NCBI GenBank assembly: GCA_948736885.1
Contig: CAPXWY010000004.1
Location: forward strand, 5,288 to 69,287
Source: an uncultured Alistipes sp.
Lineage (GTDB): Bacteria; Bacteroidota; Bacteroidia; Bacteroidales; Rikenellaceae
Reading direction: 5' to 3'
Length of the DNA: 64,000 bases
Part shown: positions 1 through 8,728 of the stretch, in pieces
Numbering within the stretch: the stretch's first letter is position 1
Layout of the letters: each line of letters opens with the position of its first letter
Translations under genes and position numbers: made by a program
The notes under the pieces: generated by a model
The model's database searches: none
Seen by the model: the letters and a program-made list of their open reading frames with translations, nothing else
What the model was told of the DNA's origin: nothing

Positions 1-79
1 GGCGGATCGTCAGATCCGGGTCGTGCAACGCCGAACTGCCGGCACGATGATCGTCTTACTTTAACTTACATGTGAAATA
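1..79. other. Spacer downstream of rpmJ
   Basis: No start of rpsM, the usual next gene in this cluster, is visible here. The stretch holds only a small imperfect inverted repeat around 25-50 (GTGC...GCAC with an inner GCCG/CGGC). Confidence 0.5.
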
Positions 80-196
80 CTACCCCTGGCGCATCTTGAA
101 CTTGGGATTCTTCTTGCAGATGACGTAAAGTTTGCCCTTACGCTTCACAATCTTGCAATCCTCGCTGCGCTTCTTGATGGATGCTTTTACTTTCAT
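80..196 (-). CDS. rpmJ: 50S ribosomal protein L36 (zinc-less form)
   Basis: A 38-residue basic protein read directly from the minus strand: it begins [10 protein letters not shown] and ends KFKMRQG, the length and ends expected of L36 in the large ribosomal subunit. The family's zinc site is normally Cys11, Cys14, Cys27 and His33. Here only Cys14 and Cys27 remain; positions 11 and 33 are Ser and Phe, so this is the form that does not bind zinc. It follows infA by 13 bases at the distal end of the spc operon. It is easily missed by ORF callers because of its size. Confidence 0.95.
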   Translation of the reverse strand: MKVKASIKKRSEDCKIVKRKGKLYVICKKNPKFKMRQG

Positions 197-209
197 AGTC
201 TTAAAGCGA

Positions 210-428
210 TTATTTGTACCTGAAGGAAATGCGGCCTTTCGACAAGTCGTAGGGCGTCATCTCCACTTTCACTTTGTCCCCGGGAAGGATTTTGATGTAG
301 TGCATGCGCATCTTTCCCGAGATGTGGGCCGTCAACACGTGGCCGTTGTCCAGTTCGACGCGGAACATGGCGTTGGACAGGGCCTCGATGATCGTGCCGT
401 CGCGTTCGATAGCAGCTTGTTTTGCCAT
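210..428 (-). CDS. infA: Translation initiation factor IF-1
   Basis: A 72-residue protein starting [11 protein letters not shown], exactly the family length. It is a single S1-like OB-fold, with the conserved run around residues 40-60 ([18 protein letters not shown]). IF-1 binds the 30S A site during initiation together with IF-2 and IF-3. It lies 6 bases downstream of map, as in other Bacteroidetes spc operons (map-infA-rpmJ). Confidence 0.97.
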   Translation of the reverse strand: MAKQAAIERDGTIIEALSNAMFRVELDNGHVLTAHISGKMRMHYIKILPGDKVKVEMTPYDLSKGRISFRYK

Positions 429-434
429 TGAGTC

Positions 435-1211
435 TTAGTTGTTTAAAGCCTTTTCGATGATGCTGAAATCCGTCAGCACGTCGGGACCGTCCTTGCGCAC
501 GGCCACTGCGAACTCGTAGTGGGCCGCGGGCTTGCGGTCGCGGGTGCGGACCGTCCAGCCGTCACGCTCGAAAACCACCGCTTTGGTTCCCATGTTGATC
601 ATGGGTTCGATACATATCACCATGCCCTCCTTGAGGAGCGGACCTCTGCCGCGTGCGCCGTAGTTGGGAACTCCGGGGTCTTCGTGCATTTTCCGACCCA
701 AACCGTGACCTTCCAACTCGCGCACGACGCCGTAGCCGAAACGCTCGGCGTGCTCCTGCACTGCTGCCGACACATCGCCAACGCGATTGCCGGCCCTGGC
801 CTGGGCGGTACCCTTATAAAGAGCTTCTTTGGTGACCTCCATGAGCTGCCGTACTTCCTCGGCAACCTCACCCACGGCGAACGTATACGCCGAATCACCA
901 ACAAACCCCTTCATAAACGTACCGCAATCGACCGAAACGATGTCGCCCTCCCTGAGGACGCAGTCTGCGGACGGGATACCGTGAACTACCTGTTCGTTAA
1001 CCGAAATACACAACGAAGCGGGAAATCCCTGATACCCGAGGAAAGCGGGAACTGCCCCGTGCGCGCGGATGAAATCCTCGGCAATACGGTCCAACTCCAG
1101 CGTCGTGACGCCCGGACGAATGTGGCGGCCCACCTCGGCCAGCGTCTGCGACACCAGGATGTTGTTCTCACGGAGCAGTTCGATCTCCTCGTCTGTCTTC
1201 AAATAGATCAT
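435..1211 (-). CDS. map: Methionine aminopeptidase, type I
   Basis: This 258-residue M24A metalloprotease removes the initiator Met from nascent proteins. The five metal ligands of the pita-bread fold are visible: Asp in VDCG, Asp in DSAYTF, His in the GHGLGRKMHEDP segment, Glu in IEPM, and Glu in HYEF. The active-site His of the VVHGI segment is also present. The length is typical of type Ia enzymes with no N-terminal extension. The gene lies 29 bases after secY in the same operon. Confidence 0.96.
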   Translation of the reverse strand: MIYLKTDEEIELLRENNILVSQTLAEVGRHIRPGVTTLELDRIAEDFIRAHGAVPAFLGYQGFPASLCISVNEQVVHGIPSADCVLREGDIVSVDCGTFMKGFVGDSAYTFAVGEVAEEVRQLMEVTKEALYKGTAQARAGNRVGDVSAAVQEHAERFGYGVVRELEGHGLGRKMHEDPGVPNYGARGRGPLLKEGMVICIEPMINMGTKAVVFERDGWTVRTRDRKPAAHYEFAVAVRKDGPDVLTDFSIIEKALNN

Positions 1212-1240
1212 TCTTCGCTAAGAATCTCTTCGGAAAACCG

Positions 1241-2617
1241 CTAATGGCGACCCTGGATACGGCCGGTCTTCATCAGACCGTCGTAGTGGCGCATCAGCAG
1301 GTAGCTCTCTATCTGTTTGAGAGTGTCGAGCACCACGCCGACCATGATCAGCAGCGACGTACCTCCGTAGAAGTAGGCGAACGCCTGCTGGATGCCCAGG
1401 AACCGCATGGCCAGAGCGGGCAGAATCGCCACGATGGCCAGGAAGAACGAGCCGGGGAGCGTGATACGCGTCATGATGGTGTCGATGTAGTTCACGGTCT
1501 GCTTGCCCGGTTTCACTCCCGGGATGAAGCCGCCGTTTCGCTTCATGTCATCGGCCATCATTTGAGGGTTGACGATGATCGCCGTGTAGAAGTAGGTGAA
1601 GGCGATCACCAGCACCGCGAGCGTGAAGTTGTACCAGAAGCCGGTCACCGAGCTGAAGGCTGCGGCGAAGGCCGTACCGGTAAACATCATCGGAATGAAC
1701 ATCAGAGCCTGCGCGAAGATGATGGGCATCACATTCGCGGCATTCATCTTCAGAGGGATGTACTGGCGTACGCCTCCGTACTGTTTATTGCCGACGATAC
1801 GCTTCGCATACTGGACAGGGACCTTGCGGACGGCCTGTACCAGAGCGATCGTTGCCATGAAGACAAGGAACAGCAGCACCAGCTCCAGGATCAGCATGAT
1901 GGCGCTGCCCGAGGCGGTCTGGAAACGCGCGTTGACCTCGGCCAACAGCGCGTGCGGCAGACGGGCCACGATACCGATCATGATGATGAGCGAGATGCCG
2001 TTGCCGATACCCTTGTCGGTGATCTTCTCGCCGAGCCACATGACGAACATGGTACCGGCGATCAGAATCGTCGTCGCATAGGCAACGAAAAGGAATTTGT
2101 TTTCGTAAGCGAACGCAGCGGGAACCTGGTGAAAGAGGTTGGCGATGTAGGCCGGACCCTGGATCAACAGCACGCCGATGGTCAGGAAGCGTGTCCACTG
2201 GTTCATCTTGCGACGGCCGCTCTCACCCTCCTTCTGCATCTTCTGGAAATACGGGATCATCATGCCCATAAGCTGGATGACGATCGAGGCGGTGATATAC
2301 GGCATGACTCCGAGAGCAAAGATGGCGGCGTTGCCGAATGCACCTCCAGAGAAGACGTCCAACAGACCCAGAAGTCCGTTGCCCTCCAACTGGCTGGCAT
2401 ACGCCGATCCCTCGCCCAGGGCGTTGGGATCGATGCCCGGAATCACGATGAAACTACCCAAGCGGTAGACCAGCAGCAGCCCGATCGTGTACACGACACG
2501 CTTGCGCAGCTCCTCGATCTTGTAGATGTTCTTGAGCGTTTCGACCAATTTCTTGTTGGCTGCCAGGATAGCGACAAGCACTATGAAGACGATGCCAACA
2601 ACGAGATACTGATTCAT
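1241..2617 (-). CDS. secY: Preprotein translocase subunit SecY
   Basis: A 458-residue polytopic protein that forms the SecYEG channel. After about residue 25 it follows the family pattern: the amphipathic ETLKNIYKIEELRKR start, the plug region around FSGGAFGNAAIFALGVMPYI, the large cytoplasmic loops, and a C-terminal tail ending KTGRIQGRH. The ATG at 2617 puts an additional hydrophobic stretch of about 18 residues in front of the usual N-terminus. No ATG lies between it and the canonical start, although a TTG does (about codon 24). The gene starts 22 bases after rplO. Confidence 0.95.
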   Translation of the reverse strand: MNQYLVVGIVFIVLVAILAANKKLVETLKNIYKIEELRKRVVYTIGLLLVYRLGSFIVIPGIDPNALGEGSAYASQLEGNGLLGLLDVFSGGAFGNAAIFALGVMPYITASIVIQLMGMMIPYFQKMQKEGESGRRKMNQWTRFLTIGVLLIQGPAYIANLFHQVPAAFAYENKFLFVAYATTILIAGTMFVMWLGEKITDKGIGNGISLIIMIGIVARLPHALLAEVNARFQTASGSAIMLILELVLLFLVFMATIALVQAVRKVPVQYAKRIVGNKQYGGVRQYIPLKMNAANVMPIIFAQALMFIPMMFTGTAFAAAFSSVTGFWYNFTLAVLVIAFTYFYTAIIVNPQMMADDMKRNGGFIPGVKPGKQTVNYIDTIMTRITLPGSFFLAIVAILPALAMRFLGIQQAFAYFYGGTSLLIMVGVVLDTLKQIESYLLMRHYDGLMKTGRIQGRH

Positions 2618-2639
2618 AATTGTGGGATTCTAAGATTCC

Positions 2640-3086
2640 TTACAGTTTTTCGACGCTTCCGCCAGCTGCCGCGATGGCTTCGGCGGCACTCTTCGAGAAA
2701 GCGTGCGCCTTGACCGTCAGCGCCTTGGTCAGCTGACCGTTGCCCAGAATCTTCACCTTGTCGTTGGACGAGATGAATCCTGCGGCTACGAGCGTCTCGA
2801 CCGTGATCTCGGTAAGCGACTTCTTGCCGGCCAGCTCTTCGAGCGTCGAAAGGTTGATGGGCTTGAACTCCACGCGCTTCAGGTTCGTGAAACCGAACTT
2901 CGGAAGACGACGCTGGAGGGGCATCTGACCGCCCTCGAATCCCAGTTTGCGCGAGTAGCCCGAACGCGACTGCGCACCCTTGTTACCACGGGTCGCGTAA
3001 CCGCCGTGGCCCGAACCTGCACCGCGGCCGACACGTTTGTCGTGGTGCGTAGAACCCTTTGCGGGTTTGAGGTTATTGAGTTCCAT
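2640..3086 (-). CDS. rplO: 50S ribosomal protein L15
   Basis: 148 residues, starting MELNNLKPAKGSTHHDKRVG, with the Gly/Arg-rich N-terminal segment (GRGAGSGHGG, RSGYSRKLGFEGGQMPL) that enters the 23S core and a compact C-terminal domain rich in Ala and Val. L15 is a late-assembling large-subunit protein. It lies between rpmD and secY, the usual spc order, with 27 bases to rpmD. Confidence 0.97.
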   Translation of the reverse strand: MELNNLKPAKGSTHHDKRVGRGAGSGHGGYATRGNKGAQSRSGYSRKLGFEGGQMPLQRRLPKFGFTNLKRVEFKPINLSTLEELAGKKSLTEITVETLVAAGFISSNDKVKILGNGQLTKALTVKAHAFSKSAAEAIAAAGGSVEKL

Positions 3087-3113
3087 CGTTGAATGTACTT
3101 CTTGTAGTTAAAC

Positions 3114-3296
3114 TTATGCTACGGTCTCGACCTTGACCAGGTGCTTCACGCGTTCGAGCATGCCCTTGATGATGGCCGAATCCTCGTGTTCGACGCTTGC
3201 GTTAATCTTTCTGAGACCCAGCGCGTCGAGATTCTTGCACTGGCGCTCCGTGGCACCGATGCGGCTCTTGACCTGAGTGATTTTCAACTTTGCCAT
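3114..3296 (-). CDS. rpmD: 50S ribosomal protein L30
   Basis: 60 residues starting MAKLKITQVKSRIG, with the conserved LDALGLRKIN motif and the C-terminal VKHLVKVE segment. This is the bacterial length. It lies between rpsE (12 bases) and rplO, which is diagnostic context for this short protein. Confidence 0.96.
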   Translation of the reverse strand: MAKLKITQVKSRIGATERQCKNLDALGLRKINASVEHEDSAIIKGMLERVKHLVKVETVA

Positions 3297-3308
3297 TTGT
3301 CCGTAGAA

Positions 3309-3827
3309 TTAACCGTTAAACACCTTGTCCATCGAGATGCCGCGCAGACGGGCCACGCTGTGGGCGTCGCGCAGTTCGCAGAGGGCGCCGATCGTGGCCT
3401 TCACCAGGTTGTGGGGGTTCGACGAACCCTTGCTCTTGGCAAGCACGTTCTTGATGCCCAGCGACTCCAGCACGGCGCGCATGGCACCGCCGGCGATGAT
3501 ACCGGTACCCGGGGCTGCCGGACGGATCATGACCTGCGAACCGCCGTAGCGATACTCCTGCTTGTGAGGGATCGTGCCCTTGATGACGGGGATCTTCACC
3601 AGGTTCTTCTTGGCATCCTCCACGCCTTTGGCGATGGCGGCCTGCACTTCCGAAGCCTTGCCCAGACCGTAACCTACGACGCCGTCCTCGTTGCCCACGA
3701 CCACGATGGCCGAAAAGCTGAAGGTACGACCGCCCTTGGTCACCTTCGTGACACGCTGAATGCTGACGAGACGATCCTTCAGTTCGAGGTCGCTCGTGCG
3801 TACTTTCTTTATGTTGGTATTCGACAT
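3309..3827 (-). CDS. rpsE: 30S ribosomal protein S5
   Basis: 172 residues. The N-terminal double-stranded-RNA-binding domain ([19 protein letters not shown]) is followed by the C-terminal S5 domain with [21 protein letters not shown]5 sits at the mRNA entry and decoding region and affects accuracy. It lies 5 bases after rplR in the spc operon. Confidence 0.97.
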   Translation of the reverse strand: MSNTNIKKVRTSDLELKDRLVSIQRVTKVTKGGRTFSFSAIVVVGNEDGVVGYGLGKASEVQAAIAKGVEDAKKNLVKIPVIKGTIPHKQEYRYGGSQVMIRPAAPGTGIIAGGAMRAVLESLGIKNVLAKSKGSSNPHNLVKATIGALCELRDAHSVARLRGISMDKVFNG

Positions 3828-3832
3828 GATGC

Positions 3833-4195
3833 TTAGAATTTAAGACCGCCTTCGCGTGCTGCTTCGGCCAGCTGTTTTACTCTTCCGTGATAAAGGTAGC
3901 CGTTGCGGTCGAAAGCTACGGCGGTGATGCCTTTGGCTACGGCGCGCTCGGCGGCCAGCTTGCCTACCAGGGCGGCGACTTCGCACTTGGTCTTGCCGGC
4001 TACGGCCGAGACCACCTCCTTGTCCAGGGAGGATGCGGTGGCGAGGGTCACACCGGCAAGGTCATCGATAAACTGTACATAGATCTGCTTGTTGCTGCGG
4101 AATACAGTCATGCGAGGCTGTTCGGGCGTACCGCTCACGATCTTGCGGATACGCATCTTGATCCTCTCTCTTCTTTCTATCTTGTTCAGTGACAT
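3833..4195 (-). CDS. rplR: 50S ribosomal protein L18
   Basis: 120 residues, starting [18 protein letters not shown], with the [15 protein letters not shown] strand and the C-terminal [27 protein letters not shown] signature of 5S-rRNA-binding L18. It helps dock 5S rRNA in the central protuberance with L5. It lies 15 bases after rplF. Confidence 0.97.
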   Translation of the reverse strand: MSLNKIERRERIKMRIRKIVSGTPEQPRMTVFRSNKQIYVQFIDDLAGVTLATASSLDKEVVSAVAGKTKCEVAALVGKLAAERAVAKGITAVAFDRNGYLYHGRVKQLAEAAREGGLKF

Positions 4196-4210
4196 AACTT
4201 CAGACTTTTA

Positions 4211-4798
4211 CTATTTAGCACCTGCCGATTTGCCGGCCTTGCGACGCAGCTGCTCGCCTACGAACTTGATACCCTTGCCCTTGTACGGCTCCGGTTTGCG
4301 CAGCGAGCGCAGTTTGGCGGCTACCTGGCCGACGAGCTGCTTGTCGATGGACTTGAGCGTTACGATGGGGTTGCCCTTCTTCTCCGTAACGGCCGTGGCG
4401 GTCACTTCCTTGGGCAGCATGAAATGCGTGTCGTGCGAGTAGCCGAGGCTCATTTCGAGGATCTGGCCCTTCACTTCGGCCTTGAAGCCGACACCGACCA
4501 GTTCCTGCTTGATTTCGTAGCCCTTCGATACGCCGATCACCATGTTGTTGATCAGTGCGCGGTAGAGACCGTGCAGCGAGCGGTGGCGCGGCTGGTTGGT
4601 CGGGCGCGATACAAGCACGGCGGGGATTTCCTTCTCCGTGTGGAGATCCTTGTGCGTGCCGACCTCTACCTTGATGTCCGAGTCGACTTTCTGACTCAGC
4701 GTCCCGAGCGGTCCTTTCACGCTTACCGTATTGTCGGCGGCAACCTCCACGGTCACGCCGGCAGGCAAGTTTACAGGTAATTTACCGATTCTTGACAT
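4211..4798 (-). CDS. rplF: 50S ribosomal protein L6
   Basis: 195 residues, starting MSRIGKLPVNLPAGV, with the two repeated alpha/beta domains of L6 and the C-terminal RRKPEPYKGKG-type signature (RKPEPYKGKGIKFVGE). It binds 23S helix 97 near the GTPase centre. It is somewhat longer than the roughly 180 residues usual elsewhere, the extra length lying around residues 55-75. It follows rpsH by 26 bases. Confidence 0.96.
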   Translation of the reverse strand: MSRIGKLPVNLPAGVTVEVAADNTVSVKGPLGTLSQKVDSDIKVEVGTHKDLHTEKEIPAVLVSRPTNQPRHRSLHGLYRALINNMVIGVSKGYEIKQELVGVGFKAEVKGQILEMSLGYSHDTHFMLPKEVTATAVTEKKGNPIVTLKSIDKQLVGQVAAKLRSLRKPEPYKGKGIKFVGEQLRRKAGKSAGAK

Positions 4799-4824
4799 TG
4801 TTCTGTTTGTTTAGTGTTTTCCGA

Positions 4825-5223
4825 TTAGTAGATGTAGCACAGCACCTCGCCGCCCACGTTCTCCTTGCGGGCCTCGGCGTCGGTCATGATGCCTTTCGAG
4901 GTCGAGAGGATGGCGATGCCCAGGCCGTTCAGTACGCGGGGCATCTCCGACACCGACGCATAGCGGCGCAGACCCGGACGGCTCACGCGCTTAAGGTCCT
5001 TGATGGCGTTGGTCTTCGTGGCGGCATCCCACTTCAGTGCGATCTTGATGGTCGGGTGTCCCTTCTCATCGGCGTCGAACTTGTAGGCCATGATGTAGCC
5101 CTGATCGTAGAGAATCTTCGTGATAGCCTGCTTAATTTTCGAGCCAGGAGCTTCAACCACCTTGTGGTTGGCTTTCACTGCGTTTCTAATTCTGGTCAGA
5201 AAGTCCGCAATAGGATCAGTCAT
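4825..5223 (-). CDS. rpsH: 30S ribosomal protein S8
   Basis: 132 residues, starting [20 protein letters not shown], with the C-terminal [31 protein letters not shown] signature that contacts 16S helix 21. Unlike the usual arrangement, where rpsN lies a few bases upstream, a spacer of about 1 kb separates it from rpsN. A well-formed promoter 108-138 bases upstream suggests that rpsH opens its own transcription unit (rpsH through at least rpmJ). Confidence 0.97.
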   Translation of the reverse strand: MTDPIADFLTRIRNAVKANHKVVEAPGSKIKQAITKILYDQGYIMAYKFDADEKGHPTIKIALKWDAATKTNAIKDLKRVSRPGLRRYASVSEMPRVLNGLGIAILSTSKGIMTDAEARKENVGGEVLCYIY

Positions 5224-5330
5224 AACGAATAGAAGTTAAAATTAATGTTTTGAGTTTGTTTGTTATCGCTCGCATCCGTCGGGGGCCTTCGTGCGTCTCG
5301 CGCAGAGGGCGCATGGCGGGTACAAGCGCG

Positions 5331-5361
5331 CAAATATACTAATAATTTTCCGAACGGCCAA
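5331..5361 (-). promoter_or_regulatory. Promoter for rpsH transcription unit
   Basis: On the minus strand TTG (5361-5359) and TATATTTG (5338-5331) are separated by 20 bases. This matches the Bacteroidetes -33/-7 pattern (TTTG, 19-21 bases, TAnnTTTG), with all fixed -7 positions correct. It would start transcription about 100 bases upstream of rpsH. Confidence 0.65.
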
Positions 5362-5559
5362 TTCAGAGCCTTGTTTTTTAGGCCTTTTGTCGGTCACTCC
5401 GGAAAACGGAGCATGTCAGCACCCCGTTCCGTTGCCAACATGTTTCCGTACCGATTCCCCGCGCCCGTCGTCCCCGGGTCCGTCGCAGCAAGGCCCGCAG
5501 TCCCTTCAAGTCCCGCGTTTTCCTTCCCGTTCCGATCCCTTACGTCCCGGCCCTTTCTT

Positions 5560-5634
5560 CCCCGGTCGTCTCCTCCCAGGTCGTCTCCTCCCAGGTCGTT
5601 TCCTCCCAAGTCGTTTCCTCCCCGGTCGTTTCGC
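5560..5634. repeat. 15-bp tandem repeat, five units
   Basis: Five consecutive 15-base units of the form CCCAGGTCGTCTCCT, beginning at 5560, 5575, 5590, 5605 and 5620, each differing from its neighbour by one or a few substitutions. The period is a multiple of three, so neighbouring frames look repetitive (Gly-Gly-Asn-Asp-Leu-like or Arg-rich), but no gene is supported. Confidence 0.85.
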
Positions 5635-6190
5635 ACCGTTCGGTTCGCACTCCGGTCTTCGGACGATCTCTTTCCGGCCCTCAGCCGGGTCCTTCCAGAG
5701 ACAACTCGCAGTCGGCCCAAGCTCTCCGACAAACCGTCTTATGGCGGTTCGCGGGCTCCGGCCCGTCCGCGTCGCAGGCGGTCGTCGCAACTGTTGGGGG
5801 ACTATTTTCGTCCGCCCCTCGTCGCGCCTCGCCCGGTCTCGATACCTCGGTCGGGGTTCAAAACCTCGTACCTCGGTCTGTTCCGACACCTCGGTCGTGC
5901 GGGAAATCCGTAACAAATGCCGAATCTTTCGAGCAGTTCCGCGGCCGGGAAGTTACCGCTTGCGGCGGCATTTTCCCCGACTTTGCAACTGTTCTACACG
6001 GGTTCGGCACCCGTATCGGGCCCGATCTCTCCGGAGCGGAAATCTGCGGCTGCAATCCGAAGTTCATACCTACGAACCGTCCGTCATCCGTTCCACAGGG
6101 CTTGTCACCCTTCCAGATCCGACCCTTGCCGTCCGTGAAGCGACGGCAGGGATTCACAATTCCGAATCGTGAACTGTGAATCATGAATTC

Positions 6191-6227
6191 GTTCGCCGGG
6201 AAAGGGGAAAGCCCCCTCCCGGCGAAC
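6191..6227 (-). terminator. Hairpin after rpsN, candidate terminator
   Basis: GTTCGCCGGG (6191-6200) pairs perfectly with CCCGGCGAAC (6218-6227), and an inner AGGGG/CCCCCT pairing extends the stem. It starts 6 bases after the rpsN stop on the minus strand. No T-run follows, so it may stabilise the 3' end or act with another factor rather than terminate alone. Confidence 0.55.
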
Positions 6228-6232
6228 GTCCG

Positions 6233-6529
6233 TTACCAGCTTGCCTTGGTCACGCCCGGGATCAGACCCTTGGAGGCCATCTCGCGGAACTGGATACGGC
6301 TGATGCCGAACAGGCGGATGTAACCCTTGGGGCGACCCGTGATCTTGCAGCGGTTGTGCTGGCGGATGGGATTCGAGTTGCGGGGCAGTTTCGACAATGC
6401 GATCCAAGCCTCCTCGTGGTCCATTTCGCCGGCCTTCACCTTGGCTGCGATCTCCTCGCGCTTATGAGCATAGCGGTTGGCGAGCTTCTGACGCTTCACC
6501 TCGCGCGCTTTCATCGATTCTTTTGCCAT
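6233..6529 (-). CDS. rpsN: 30S ribosomal protein S14 (zinc-less type)
   Basis: 98 residues, starting [16 protein letters not shown] and ending with [18 protein letters not shown], the S14 signature. It has a single Cys (CKITGRPKG) and not the CxxC-x13-CxxC motif, so it is the zinc-independent form. It follows rplE by 3 bases and is the last gene before the 1-kb spacer, suggesting it closes the upstream transcription unit. Confidence 0.97.
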   Translation of the reverse strand: MAKESMKAREVKRQKLANRYAHKREEIAAKVKAGEMDHEEAWIALSKLPRNSNPIRQHNRCKITGRPKGYIRLFGISRIQFREMASKGLIPGVTKASW

Positions 6530-6532
6530 GGC

Positions 6533-7090
6533 TTAGTTCTTTTTAGCGTTCTTGAAAGGCAGGCCGAATTCGCGGAGCAGCGCATAGGCCTCCTCGTCGG
6601 TCTTGGCCGTGGTTACGAAAGTGATCTCCATGCCGAAGATCTTGGTGATCTTGTCGATGTCGATCTCCGGGAAGATGATCTGCTCGGTGATGCCGAGGGT
6701 GTAGTTGCCCTGTCCGTCGAACTTCTCGTTGATACCCTTGAAATCGCGGATACGGGGAAGTGCGACTGCGATCAGACGCTCCAGGAACTCGTACATCCGG
6801 GTGTCGCGCAGCGTCACGCGCACACCGATGGGCATGCCCTTGCGCAGCTTGAAGTTGGAGATGTCCTTGCGCGAACGCGTCTGCACGGCCTTCTGACCGG
6901 TGATCTGCGTCAGCTCGGCCTCGGCGACGTCGATGAGCTTCTTGTCGGCGACGGCCTGGCCCATGCCCTGGTTGATGACGATCTTGGTGAGCTTCGGGCA
7001 CTGCATGATGCTCGAGTAACCGAACTCCTTCATAAGGGCAGGCTTGATCTGCTCCTTGTACTGGGTCTTGAGTGTAGGTACGTATGCCAT
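6533..7090 (-). CDS. rplE: 50S ribosomal protein L5
   Basis: 185 residues. The [18 protein letters not shown] segment and the [12 protein letters not shown] loop mark L5, the 5S-rRNA-binding protein of the central protuberance that contacts P-site tRNA. Its ATG overlaps the rplX stop by one base (TAATG), implying translational coupling. Confidence 0.97.
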   Translation of the reverse strand: MAYVPTLKTQYKEQIKPALMKEFGYSSIMQCPKLTKIVINQGMGQAVADKKLIDVAEAELTQITGQKAVQTRSRKDISNFKLRKGMPIGVRVTLRDTRMYEFLERLIAVALPRIRDFKGINEKFDGQGNYTLGITEQIIFPEIDIDKITKIFGMEITFVTTAKTDEEAYALLREFGLPFKNAKKN

Positions 7091-7413
7091 TATCTGATCT
7101 CCTCCCCTGACTTTTTAGCGTAACGAACTAATTTACCTTTGTCATCGAGTTTGCGGCCGACACGCGTGGGCTTGCCGCTCTTGGGGTCGATGACCTGCAA
7201 GTTGGAGATATGGATCGGAGCCTCCTGCTCGACGATACCTCCCTGGGGATTCTTCGCATTGGGCTTGGTGGCCTTCTTGCAAAGGTTCACCCCCTCGACG
7301 ATGGCACGCTGCTTCTCGACATCGACCTTCAGGACCTTGCCCTGCTGGCCCTTGCTGTCGCCGGCATTCACGTAGACCGTGTCCCCTTTCTTAATATGTA
7401 ATTTGACTGACAT
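7090..7413 (-). CDS. rplX: 50S ribosomal protein L24
   Basis: 107 residues, starting [20 protein letters not shown], with a KOW motif at about residues 8-35 ([21 protein letters not shown]). L24 is an early 23S assembly initiator near the exit tunnel. Its stop overlaps the rplE start; it begins 20 bases after rplN. Confidence 0.97.
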   Translation of the reverse strand: MSVKLHIKKGDTVYVNAGDSKGQQGKVLKVDVEKQRAIVEGVNLCKKATKPNAKNPQGGIVEQEAPIHISNLQVIDPKSGKPTRVGRKLDDKGKLVRYAKKSGEEIR

Positions 7414-7433
7414 ATCCGAAATCGTTTTTATGA

Positions 7434-7799
7434 TTACAATACTTCGGGTGCGAGGGAGATAATCTTCATATACTGGTCGCGCAGCTCACGGGCCACGGGA
7501 CCGAATATGCGAGTACCGCGCATTTCACCCTGGTTGTTAAGCAGCACCACGGCGTTGTCGTCGAAACGAATGTACGAACCGTTGGCACGGCGGATCTCCT
7601 TGGTCGTACGCACGACGACCGCCTTCGAAACGGCGCCCTTCTTGACATCGCCCGAGGGAGAAGCGCTCTTCACGGCAACCACGATCTTGTCGCCGATCGA
7701 AGCGTAGCGACGCTTCGTACCGCCGAGCACGCGGATGCACAGAACCTCCTTCGCGCCGCTGTTGTCGGCTACTACGAGTCTACTTTCCTGCTGTATCAT
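7434..7799 (-). CDS. rplN: 50S ribosomal protein L14
   Basis: 121 residues, starting [19 protein letters not shown], with the beta-barrel L14 signature (ALVINNxG-like [24 protein letters not shown]). It forms an intersubunit bridge with 16S helix 14. Two bases separate it from rpsQ. Confidence 0.98.
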   Translation of the reverse strand: MIQQESRLVVADNSGAKEVLCIRVLGGTKRRYASIGDKIVVAVKSASPSGDVKKGAVSKAVVVRTTKEIRRANGSYIRFDDNAVVLLNNQGEMRGTRIFGPVARELRDQYMKIISLAPEVL

Positions 7800-7801
7800 A
7801 A

Positions 7802-8056
7802 CTACTTAGCTCTTTCAATGATTTGTACTAATCTCCAACGCTTCGTCTTGCTCAGCGGGCGGGTTTCCATGATGCGCACGGTATCGCCCTCCTTGCAGGT
7901 CTCGTCGAGCGACTCGGCGACGAACTTCGTCGTCTTGTTGACGAACTTGCCATAGATAGGATGCTTCACCTTGCGTGCAACGGCAACCACAATGGTTTTC
8001 TCCATCTTGTTGCTGACAACCACCCCGATACGCTCTTTTCTAAGATTTCTTTCCAT
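7802..8056 (-). CDS. rpsQ: 30S ribosomal protein S17
   Basis: 84 residues, starting [20 protein letters not shown], with the [20 protein letters not shown]-fold signature. It is a primary 16S 5'-domain binder. It lies between rpmC (9 bases) and rplN. Confidence 0.97.
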   Translation of the reverse strand: MERNLRKERIGVVVSNKMEKTIVVAVARKVKHPIYGKFVNKTTKFVAESLDETCKEGDTVRIMETRPLSKTKRWRLVQIIERAK

Positions 8057-8065
8057 AGTTGTTGC

Positions 8066-8257
8066 TTATTTTGCGTTTTTTTGACGCAGGACGGTCAGCA
8101 TGCGAGCTATATCTCTGCGGTTTTTCTTGATGATCGACGGGTTCTCGACGGGGGACACCGCGTGCTGCACCTTCAGCTTCGCGAGCTGGACCTTTTCGGT
8201 CTCGATGCGCTCCTGAAGGTCCTTGATCGAGATATCCTTGATTTCTGCACTTTTCAT
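8066..8257 (-). CDS. rpmC: 50S ribosomal protein L29
   Basis: 63 residues forming two antiparallel helices, with the KLKVQHAVSPVENPSIIKKN and RRDIARMLTVLRQK signature. L29 lies at the tunnel exit beside L23, where SRP and trigger factor dock. It starts 12 bases after rplP. Confidence 0.96.
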   Translation of the reverse strand: MKSAEIKDISIKDLQERIETEKVQLAKLKVQHAVSPVENPSIIKKNRRDIARMLTVLRQKNAK

Positions 8258-8269
8258 CTTCTTGTTCCC

Positions 8270-8698
8270 TTAAATAGTGGTTTCGACGTAGTCGCGTCTT
8301 ACAATGAACTTGGTGGTGATGGGCAGTTTCTGCGCACCCAGACGCAACGCTTCCTGCGCTACGGCCAGGGGCACGCCTTCGGCTTCGAAGAGGATGCGGC
8401 CCGGCGTAACGGGCGCCACGAAACCTTCGGGATTACCCTTACCTTTACCCATACGCACCTCGGCGGGTTTCTTCGTGATGGGTTTGTCGGGGAAGATGCG
8501 GATCCAGAGCTGACCCTCGCGCTTCATGTAACGGGTGATGGCCTGACGTGCGGCCTCTATCTGACGACCGGTGATCCAGGTCGATTCAAGTGCCTTGATT
8601 GCGAACGATCCGTATGCAAGCTGGTTGCCTCTCTGAGCCAAACCTTTCATACGGCCTTTCTGCATTCTTCTAAACTTGGTCTTTTTCGGCTGTAACAT
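8270..8698 (-). CDS. rplP: 50S ribosomal protein L16
   Basis: 142 residues, starting [19 protein letters not shown], with the [20 protein letters not shown] loop that reaches the A-site tRNA elbow. Length and order (rpsC-rplP-rpmC) are standard. The gene starts 30 bases after rpsC. Confidence 0.98.
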   Translation of the reverse strand: MLQPKKTKFRRMQKGRMKGLAQRGNQLAYGSFAIKALESTWITGRQIEAARQAITRYMKREGQLWIRIFPDKPITKKPAEVRMGKGKGNPEGFVAPVTPGRILFEAEGVPLAVAQEALRLGAQKLPITTKFIVRRDYVETTI

Positions 8699-8728
8699 GT
8701 TTGTCTTGCTTTAAAAGGTCCTACTTAC

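Larger units (their letters stand above)
5224..6232. other. 1-kb non-coding spacer inside the ribosomal cluster
   Basis: Between rpsN and rpsH, where most bacteria have few bases, there are 1009 bases with no convincing gene. Open frames on both strands are Arg/Ser/Pro-rich and look like composition artefacts. The spacer holds a minus-strand promoter at 5331-5361, five 15-bp tandem units at 5560-5634, a short AT-rich repeat motif near 6150-6190, and a perfect 10-bp stem hairpin after rpsN at 6191-6227. No tRNA or known ncRNA was recognised. Confidence 0.8.

Noticed and set aside
5560..5634. CRISPR array
   Set aside because: Units are contiguous 15-mers without spacers and there are no cas genes.
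5506..5916. Arg-rich minus-strand frame containing GRKRPGRRRPG repeats in the ribosomal spacer
   Set aside because: It only reflects the 15-bp tandem repeat; no start context, no conservation visible, and overlapping frames are equally open.
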